Shown here piece after piece: positions 36,270 to 45,200 of a stretch of 64,000 nucleotides of DNA (position 1 is its first letter; every line of letters starts with the position of its first letter). The position numbers and the translations under genes are program-made. Source of the stretch: Mastigias papua (taxonomy: Eukaryota > Cnidaria > Scyphozoa > Rhizostomeae > Mastigiidae); contig OZ025272.1 of the NCBI GenBank assembly GCA_964019165.1, positions 3,335,993 to 3,399,992 on the forward strand, read 5' to 3'. The notes beneath the pieces are model-generated. The model was not told where the DNA came from. It did no database searches and was given only the letters and a program-made list of their open reading frames with translations.

Positions 36270-39250
36270 GAGCAACCCTATTTCACCGTCGCAACTATCT
36301 CATTCAACGGATTTTTTGATACAAAAGTTCACGGGACTACTTTTGGGGAGACACAGAATGCAAACGCAATTCCATCTTCAGCGAAGTTGTAAAAGTATAA
36401 GAATGGTTGAAAAATAAAAACTTTGTTGTTTGTACTTCTCATGGCCAAGAGTTCATCTTCTCAATAAGTAATTTTGAAAAGGAATACCAGATTACTGTAC
36501 GAAACAGACAGGGCAGCAAAAATTCTTGAAAGAATCACATTTTAATAACTGGGTACTTTTATTGTTTATCATTCCACACTAAAATTAGGCATGACATAGG
36601 CTCCTATATTACATTGCATGCTAAACACAATCTGATCATGTAACACAATGTTGCGTAGTTTAGGTTAATTTGCGGAGAATTCCGTTTAGCTAAGGATCCT
36701 ATTTTGGCTTCGGTTCAGGTATCAGAGATCGTATGTCTGCGAATAGTTCATGCGATTTTGATTTGGGTGTGACAATTTACTAATTTAAACCCTTAAGGTT
36801 AAATTTCCTGAGACAAAGGTTGTTTTTATGGCTTTGGTTGCAGGTCCAAAGCAAGTTCCAGCACAACTGCTGTCGATGGAATAAACACCATAAAACTACG
36901 CAAATTTTGTAGATTTTAAGGATTTTAGCAAATATACATATCACTGCAAGGATCTTTAATTGAACAAGTGCGATACGGCTGTGGCTTAATCTAATCCACC
37001 TTTCTTAACAAAAGATTACATTTCTGGATTTCTTAAACCAACACTGGAATATAAAAGATATCCCCAAACTACACTACGAAGGATCACTTAATGAAGATTG
37101 GTAATAAGATACACCAAGGATTACTCATATGTTTCCTAGCTCTATGAAAACAGATACTTTAACAAGCACGCAGTAAACAAAACTACGAAGAACAATTTCA
37201 TGGGTCAAAAAGGCGTTAATTTTAATGACGCGTTTCGTAGCGTTCACGACCTAGTTAATGACTGCAGTTCAAGTTCAATACTTCACTTGTTGTGAACTTG
37301 AGTCATTTGGGATATTAAAAGTTATGTAATGTAGACTCTACAGATAGAGAACTTGCTGAGTGGAAAAAATACTAAAATCAGTCTTCCTGGCGCAAACTAG
37401 GCCACTCAGGTGTTGGGCCATCTTATATGTTCAGTAAAAACAAAAGATTTTAGACTTTTGGTCAACGCCCTGTGTTGGAAAATTTCATTATTTTCTCTTA
37501 AAATGTATATGTTCGCAAGTCATTCTGTCGGTGAACTGGGCACGACAGGAAGGGCTTATTGGATAGCCTCTCTTTGGGAGTAAAGAATGAGCTTGACAGC
37601 AGATGGAAATAGGAGATCATATAGGTTTGGTCTACTGGCTAAGTTTCCATACAAATTGCCATGGCTTGGCTGGCAGTCTGCGAGAGCAGAATAGCCAACC
37701 GTCGGTATGGACAGCAAACTAAGTAGCTCAAACAACTTCTCTATTCACCTATATGTGTTTACGAAGATGTCAGCTCAAAGCCTAGTTCTTAAAGTTCCTT
37801 TTTTGAACTTCTTGTAACCACATTCTAGAGCTGGAATCCCCTTAATAGTTCTTCAACTGGACATTTAGAGCACTCAAAATAACACTCACATACACAAGAA
37901 AACGTTGTAAGTACCGAGTGTTTTAAGGCAGGATGCTAAGGTTTTAACGGAGACTCTTATCTGAATCACTATCTACATGTATTGCATATATTTCATATGA
38001 ATATGTTAAGTGTTGTTCAGCGTTGTTGAGTAGGGGTTGTCTAACCGACTAAACTTTGAACCAACATTTTGGCATTGAGTTTAGGGAATCTGAAACTTAT
38101 TAAACAAATCAAATTACATCGATCGTTGAGAGGTAGACTCTTGCAAACATTATCTTTACAGATCAGATCTCTCTCATTGGGCACACCTCTTTTTATTTTT
38201 TCAGCAGTACCCATTCTTTTGATATTCTTTCGCTTCAAAGTAGCGTTCACTACGTCGAGGAGGTCTGTGTCCATGCGCATGTGCGCACTAAACTTTGTTC
38301 AGCGGATGGCCAAACGACTCAACATCGCTCAACAACAACTCAGAACAACAGAATTTTAATCCTGCTCACTCAACATTTTTGATCAAGGCGAAATTTCACT
38401 ATACAACGCTCAACATCACTAAAAGCGCTGTTCACTGAACATTTCACTAAACTTTGTTCACTGAACTTTGTTGAGTCGTTTGACTAGCGCTTTAAACTGG
38501 TTGGTTATTTGAGTTTTGCTTAGAAATCAAATCAAGTGCGAGCTTCACTTATCGAGTCTGGGAGTCACAATGCTATGATACGACTCAACAGCTCTTTGGA
38601 GAGTGTGTGTTACACACTTTTTATCGTAAGAATTTAGTCCATAGAGCATTGATGCTGAAAATCACCGAAAAGTAAGAATAATTTAGGAATACTGTTAGGC
38701 TCAGAAAAAATAGCAAAATTTTAAGAAAAGCAAGTCTCAGCAAAAAAGCGAAAAATAGGCATTCATATGAAAGAAGCGTGTATAAAACACGTATTTCCAC
38801 TACGTAGCTAGGGTGCACGTAGCCTGTGTAGACATCCATGATAAACCACTGGGTTAATATGGAAACATCTTGATTATCAACAACAAAGACAGAGCATACT
38901 TGGCTCAATTAAATGTTCCTTTGGTTTTGCTACACTTCAAAGGTCAAATCGATTCATGGAACAAATGTAACTGAGAGAAAATGCGGTTAACACCTAATTC
39001 TAGAATCCCTGGTGCTTATTCATAATATAAAGATTATCATGAAGTGCTGAAGGAAATTCTGTTATGATAGAAGTCCAATCAATGGAATAAATTCTGTGTA
39101 TAATACACCTATTAGCATTTTCTTTCTGCTTAGCACTATAGATTCTCTGATATTTCTCTCAAAATTATGTCTAGAAACTTGCGCCATTTTACATTGTAAC
39201 TTTTAGGTCACTTCTCGCTGCCAACGTTTTCGAAGCAAAGCTATTCACTT
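36270..39250. other. No gene recognised; degraded repeats
   Basis: No exon supported. Near 38010-38480, blocks such as GTTGTTGAGT and GAACTTTGTTGAGTCG recur in both orientations with AACGACTCAAC-type motifs, suggesting an old inverted-repeat element. Its ends cannot be fixed. A copy of dispersed family D1 lies at 37775-37870. Confidence 0.35.
37775..37870 (+). repeat. Dispersed repeat, family D1 copy
   Basis: AGCTCAAAGCCTAGTTCTTAAAGTTCC...GAACTTCTTGTAACCACATTCTAGAGCTG. Related copies are at 12115-12200, 15755-15825, 17605-17665 and 23975-24030, all on the plus strand and all sharing CCTCTTCTAACCACA-type cores. Confidence 0.55.
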
Positions 39251-39259
39251 CTAGTTCAG

Positions 39260-39328
39260 GGCATTGCATATGATGAAAAGTTATCTATAAAACTGGTAAA
39301 TTTGTGAGAATCATAATTGGCTAAGTAC
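39260..39328 (+). pseudogene. Decayed duplicate of the Notch-ligand MNNL exon start
   Basis: After TTCAG, GGCATTGCATATGATGAAAA followed by TTATCTATAAAACTGGTA matches the functional exon at 41959 (GGCATAGCATCTGATGGAAA, then CTATCTATAAAACTGGTA), including the splice acceptor. The frame hits TGA after about 15 codons and similarity fades by 39330. Without the 2-kb Tigger-like insertion between them, the two sites would be only about 0.66 kb apart, so this is a local duplication that decayed. Confidence 0.75.
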
Positions 39329-39902
39329 AGCGACTATAAACTCTATATATATTACAAATTTCTTCCTGTTAAGCACGGTGCATTCTCTAGTTTTCTCAAC
39401 ATACTACACATTATTATAAAGGATGGCTTTACAAACAACCTAGAAGTAGAAGACCAAAAAATCAAGCAGCCTGTACTACTAATGACAAAATCACCAAGGA
39501 ACATTTCAATTTCGAATATTGTTATCACCACAGACAATCAAGAATTAGTAGCCACTTACACTCATTGCAATCAAATTTGCATGAATTGTGAACAATCCAT
39601 AGAGTAGCTATTGACAATGGGGGTTTGCATTCAAAATTACAAAGCCTGTAGCATTCCCCCCTTAACATCGAGAATTTTATGCTGTTCATATAAGTAATAC
39701 AGTACATCCTCGATTATCCGAACAGCTCAGAGTGAAATTCCGGAACAGCTGTTTGGATAAGGTGAATTTTTCGGATATTCGAGGATACCAATGTTCCTAG
39801 AAAAATCAAAACCAAGGGTGTAACAAACCTGTTCTATAGTGTCATAAGTATCGATAACAAATTCATACTGAAAAATTTCCTAAAAATGGTTTGCCGTATT
39901 TC

Positions 39903-40316
39903 TTGAATAGAAGCCGCGGCTTGTTTTTTCGAAGAAAAAAAATCGCGGCTTCTATTCAAGGGCGGCTTCTATTCAAGGGCGGCTTCTATTAAATTCGAGT
40001 GACAGAATTTTCACTAATTTGTTTTCATATGAAGTAACTGCAATGCAAGGACACATATTCGAAAAAGAGATTTCAGAGCATAAGGCAAACATCTGTATGA
40101 GTTGTGATTTCAGTTGTGAATACGGAATGGAATGGACTTCAGTTGGAATGGAAATAGCGTTATGTGTGTTGCAATAGATCCCCGCGGTCGCACACCACAG
40201 TTTCATGTAGACAAATGCCAGCTTCTTTTCAAGGGCGGCTTCTATTCACGGGCGGCTTCTATTTATTTTCCAAAGAGAATTTTTGCGGCTTCTATTCGAG
40301 GGTGGCTTCTATTCAA
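39903..40316. mobile_element. Nested inverted-repeat element with GAATAGAAGCCGC motifs
   Basis: CTTGAATAGAAGCC at the left and GGCTTCTATTCAAG at the right form the ends. GGGCGGCTTCTATTCAAG-type units repeat several times at each side in matching orientation. The middle is single-copy. I could not define a target duplication. Confidence 0.6.
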
Positions 40317-40563
40317 GTCGATAGTTTTTCCATGTAGCTGTGTCCGAGGTAATCGATTCCTCTAGAAATCTAAGCCATATCTAGCACGTATCAAACACTT
40401 CAATGGCATTTTTATGGCTGATAGGGCATAAATAAATAAAAATAAATAATTGAAACTAATTCTATATTTCGGAGCAGTTACCCAATTACTGGGAATCACA
40501 AGCTGTTGCTATTATTTTAACCAGTCTTTTTGTATCTATTTTCAGGCAACTTTTTATATCTTT

Positions 40564-41590
40564 TCATCCCTGGTTAAGAAATTTTTGAAGGGTGTTGTAG
40601 ATATTTTTTAGACTTTTTGAATTATTTGTAATTAAACAGGTCATTTCCTTCAATGGTTTTTGATAAAAACTTGGGCAATCCCACAAGTGTTCAATATATT
40701 CCTCATGGGACCCACATCTTCTGCAAAGAGAATCAGTGTACTTTCCTTTGTAGTTTGCTCTTAAGTCAACCATGTTTAGTTTTAGTTTCAGCAGGGATGA
40801 AGCTTCTTCACACTCCAGATATTCTTTCATTTCAAACTTATTACCATTGATAAATCTAAGTTTAGTCTTTTTATTATTTCTAATATTATTCTCTATAAAT
40901 ATGATCACTTTTTCTCTAACAATTTTTTTCCATTGTTCTTTTGTTAAGTTTTTGATCTGATACTCTTTGAGTTAACATCAATCATTTTTATGTTACTAAT
41001 TACTTCTTTATACCAACAGTTTGGGAAATTTAAACTTTTTTGTTCTTCATAAACTATTTTGGTCAATCTACTTTCTTTCATCTTTAGTACCTTATGGAAA
41101 TACATTAACATATTCTCTTTTATTCTAAATTCCATTGGCATCAGGCCACATTCAAGCACTATTCCATCATATGGTGTTGATTGGGGTAGAGAGTTAATTA
41201 TTGTTACTGCATCTTTTTGTAATTTTTCTAAGCTTTTAATTTGTTTATTAGTTACATTAGTCCATGTTTCACATGCATAAAGAACTTTTGGTATCAAAAT
41301 TGCTTCAATCAGCTTTATACTGATTACAAAACTTTGTTTTTTGAGTGCATCTTGTTTAATAAGGATTTTTATTTCATTAATAACCCCCATAGTAGAGTTT
41401 ATTCGCTTACTGAGGCACAAATCTAAGGTTCCTTTGTTATTTTTTAAGTCCCCTAGATATTTATATGATTCTACTTCTTTAATAACTTTGTCATTTAAAA
41501 TTAACGGGTCATTTTGGACTTTTTTACTTTTACTATTGTGCATGACCATTTTTTCACCTTTATCCAAGTTAAAATTCAGGAGGTTTTTCA
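40564..41590 (-). pseudogene. 5'-truncated LINE, 3' part of ORF2
   Basis: The upstream half (41567-40944) encodes about 207 residues with NDKVIKEVESYKYLGDL, then LIEAILIPKVLYACETW and LEKLQKDAVTIINSLP. This is the post-palm thumb region typical of non-LTR reverse transcriptases. The downstream half (to 40564) has LCRRCGSHEEYIEHLWDCP, the CCHC-type finger at the ORF2 C terminus. A frameshift near 40970 separates them: the joining residues (KEYQIKNLTKEQWKKIV) lie in another frame. The catalytic RT core and endonuclease are absent. It is inserted inside the Tigger-like element. Confidence 0.85.
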
Positions 41591-41958
41591 GGAGACATAC
41601 CGGAACATATCGTTCACTATTTACTTACTGTACCTTGATTCACAGCACATGTGTGGAATATCGATCAACTGTTCGAGTAATCAAGGCTCGGATAATCGAG
41701 GCTAGGATAACCGAGGCTCGGATAATCGAGGATATACTGTACTAAATATGCAGTTAAAATTAATGAGCTGCTATGACGCTTTTAGCATTCAAATGTGATC
41801 AAAAGGGAACCAATAATAGAAAACGGTTAAGAACAAGGCTTTGAGCTACGTCCCTGTAAAAAACCGCAGATGAAAATGGGCGTCTCTGTTGTAATAGAAC
41901 ATGTAAGCAACTTTTCGATGTTGGTACTTCAAAATAATGTTGTGTGGTTCTCTTTCAG

Positions 41959-42255
41959 GGCATAGCATCTGATGGAAAACTATCTATAAAACTGGTACAC
42001 TTTGAGAATCGCAAATCGATGCTAAATGATGGGACGTGTTGCGATGGATTCGAGAGTCCTAGAGTGTGCAATTTGTGCGAAAATGAATTTGCAATATGCG
42101 TATCAGATGTCAACATGAAACCATGTTCTATCTTTAATTATAGAACATATTCCTACCTTGCCTCAGAATACATCTTATTCGAGAGCAACTTTGAATTAAG
42201 GCCATATGGTGAAGTGATCAGCAATCCAATGGAGTTCACTTTTAGCAGATGGAAT
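41959..42255 (+). CDS. Notch-ligand-like gene, exon A: MNNL domain
   Basis: Acceptor TTCTCTTTCAG, donor GTAAGT, phase 0 at both ends, 99 codons. It begins GIASDGKLSIKLVHF and contains CCDGF then RVCNLCENEFAICVSD with later Cys. This is the double-Cys pattern of the MNNL (N-terminal Notch ligand) domain, where Jagged has LQNGNCCGG. The open frame upstream of the acceptor is intron. Confidence 0.85.
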
Positions 42256-45200
42256 GTAAGTAATACATTTAATGATAATTAAAATCTCTACCTTAGATTG
42301 AAATGAGGCGCTTACTGTGTAAAAGTCAAAGACATTAATCCAGGCTTCATCGAAGCAACATTTTAGGACTGTCAAACAGTCCACATGTATAAACTCAGAA
42401 ATTTTTTGCACAGATATCAAACCAGAATCATGATCAGAGCCTAAAATAAGTAGCTACTAAATATCTACATTTTATAAAAAATAGGGATCAAGAACTATCT
42501 AGTTCAAATACTGGTATACCATAACTATAGATAATACTATGTGTTAGTTTGCTGACCTACTGTTTTGATAAATAGGTATGCCACATTTACTATTCCACAT
42601 TTCCCACATGCAGATAAACAATTTGAATTAGCAATTCCATGACGTGAGTCAGGTCCACATTTACCTGACGCCCTGACAATGATTAACAATTTACAGGCTT
42701 CTTTCGCTGGAGCAGTCAAAGCAAATCAATGAAGGGGGGGGGGGAGAGCTCGACATCCAGCGCACACTAACGATGCTAGTCGCGAGCAGCAAGGAAGCAT
42801 CAAGTATGCCAGATGGTTTGTTTTGTTGCCAGCGACGAACATCTCTCCAACTGACAATATGAATAGTGAGTGTGCGCTTGGTTTTATGGAGGCGGAGGTA
42901 TTTTGCAATAGGTCTACACTCAATATTCATAAGAAATATAGTTGGAAAGGTTTTGAAAATTCTATGTATGAAAGTGCATTATCATTTGCACAATGTAGAA
43001 TTCAAGACTAAACCTTCTTAGTACAACAATGGGACTCTACGTACATATCTATTTCTTATGAGCACTGGTAATGAACGGACCCTGCTATGATCGTTGCATC
43101 CACAGGCCTGGATATGACAAGTCAAAGCGACAAAGGAGGACAAAGAATACACAAGTTAATAAGGAAAGGACTATGTGGACGTAAATACAGAACTAGGTAA
43201 ATAGAACGGGTGATGAAAATAATATAACAGATAGGGGCATAGTATAACTATGGTATTAGTAGCAAAATGCAAGAAAGAAGTGTCCTAGAGTGGGGGCCAA
43301 AGTACCATTGCAGTGTCTTAATTTGTTGGTACCCAAGGATCATAGAAGAATTCCATGGATGCTCGCCCACTGTCCACCCAGGAGCAAATGGGTGCCTGGT
43401 GGCGACACTGGGAGATAAAGGTAGTCACGAGGACAGGAACTGGCCACCCAAACTCACTATGCCTACGTCCCAGGATAAATGGTTTCTCTAGCAGGAAATT
43501 CAGATATACGGAATCCTATATGGAATTAAGCTTTTCTTTTACGAGGGATGGAGGAAATGATATAATGGACTGTACTTCCTTAACATCATTTGATGAAATC
43601 TTCGAAAATTAATCAGTACATGAACTCGAAAAGTAATCCATAATATCTATTGAGTTATTGAACAGCTAATATCTTTCGAGCAACATATCAGGGGGCGTGA
43701 TTGATATTTCAGGGCACGATCTTCTTCAGTATAACAGTCTATGATGAGGATGGCAAGAAGTTTGATCATATCGCCACAATGACACAAAACATCACAATAA
43801 ATGCTACCCAGTTTGGCACTACGGTGAAGACAGGAGTTGCGATGGAAGGAAAGAGAAGAAGCGATGTTACCCCAAAACTTACTGCAGAAATCAGGTACAT
43901 TATACAAAAATCGTTTGGAATTCTAGCTACATATGATTTATATCAAGCAAAAGTTTTAAATATGTTATTCGTGGATGTTAGTGATCACAACCATAATCAA
44001 GAGGGTAATGCCACTTAAACACTAGGATATGTATGATAAATATTAAGAAATATATCTTAACGTTAGGATCTGTATAAGATATGAGAGAATCGCCAGTATT
44101 CTCTAAGAGAGGGTATGTTATTAGTCGTGCAAAAACAGAAAAGCAGCTCTCGAGTGCTATTTCACACACTACAAAATTTATGCATCAAATATGGAATTTA
44201 GCCTTAAAATTGCTCACCGAAACACAATATCTTGGTGTTGCGGGTCACGATCCACACACTTCGCCGATTCACTACAGAATGTTAGGTATTGATATTGTAA
44301 TTTATGGCTTAAAATAGAGAGGAACGACTGGAGAAGGGTCTTTCAAGTGGGATGAATCAAATGAGGATATTTTTCCAAGTATACATAAAATGGAAATGTT
44401 TTCCTATTGAGAGGGACCTTTGAGGTTATTGCAATGTTGTTTTAAATTCATTCTAAAGAAATGAATGCAATAAGTATTATAGCTCACGAAGATCTTTAGG
44501 CAGAGAAATTAATTTTGATTTTCTGCATTTGATATGACAACATTGGTGGTATACTGCTTAGAATGGGAAGGAGCTCAAATCATATCCTTTAATAAGCTTG
44601 GTGAGAAAAGTAGAAAAGATTGAAAGGTATTCAATGAGACTGTGCTAAACATCCATAAATTTGATGAAGCCAGGAAACAAACATTGATGGCGAACAATCA
44701 GATGGGCAGGGAATCATAACAAAATGCAGTGAAACTCCAGACATAAGAGCCTTCACGTACTAACAGTCAACCAACTGAAATCTCACAATTTGATGTCAAT
44801 TGCTTAGTTAGTATAAATTTATGGATGGGGTGCATAACATTGAATAGTAAATATCATAGATATAGAGATGGAATGAATGAGTGAAAGTCCTTATCATGTT
44901 TGAATTCATTAGAAGCTTGAGCTCAAAATATTGTGCGAAAGTTGACAACAAAAGAGAGTGGCTTAATTTGGTAGAAATTCGTAGGGAACAGGTCAGAGGT
45001 TCTCCATTACATGTAGCCTAGTGTGACTCAAAAGACTAGTTATAGGGAAGGCATCAAACTGCAGGAATGGTAGCTAGAATCTCATGCAGATCTCGCTGTC
45101 AAGTTCTCTCAGGGTGGCGCTGGAAGCCTCTGCTTGGCTGCTTGGAAATCCGGTCAACCACTGAAAGAAATCTTGAAATGGGAGGAGTGCAAAATATTGT

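Larger units (their letters stand above)
39700..41739. mobile_element. Tigger/pogo-like element hosting two further insertions
   Basis: Left end CAGTACATCCTCGATTATCC and inverted right end CAGTATATCCTCGATTATCC, each beside TA (39698-39699, 41740-41741). This is the classic Tigger-type terminus. The right end carries several tandem TCGGATAATCGAGG units. Inside lie a GAAGCCGC inverted-repeat element (39903-40316) and a LINE fragment (40560-41590), leaving little original sequence and no pogo transposase. The element lies upstream of the Notch-ligand MNNL exon. Confidence 0.78.
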
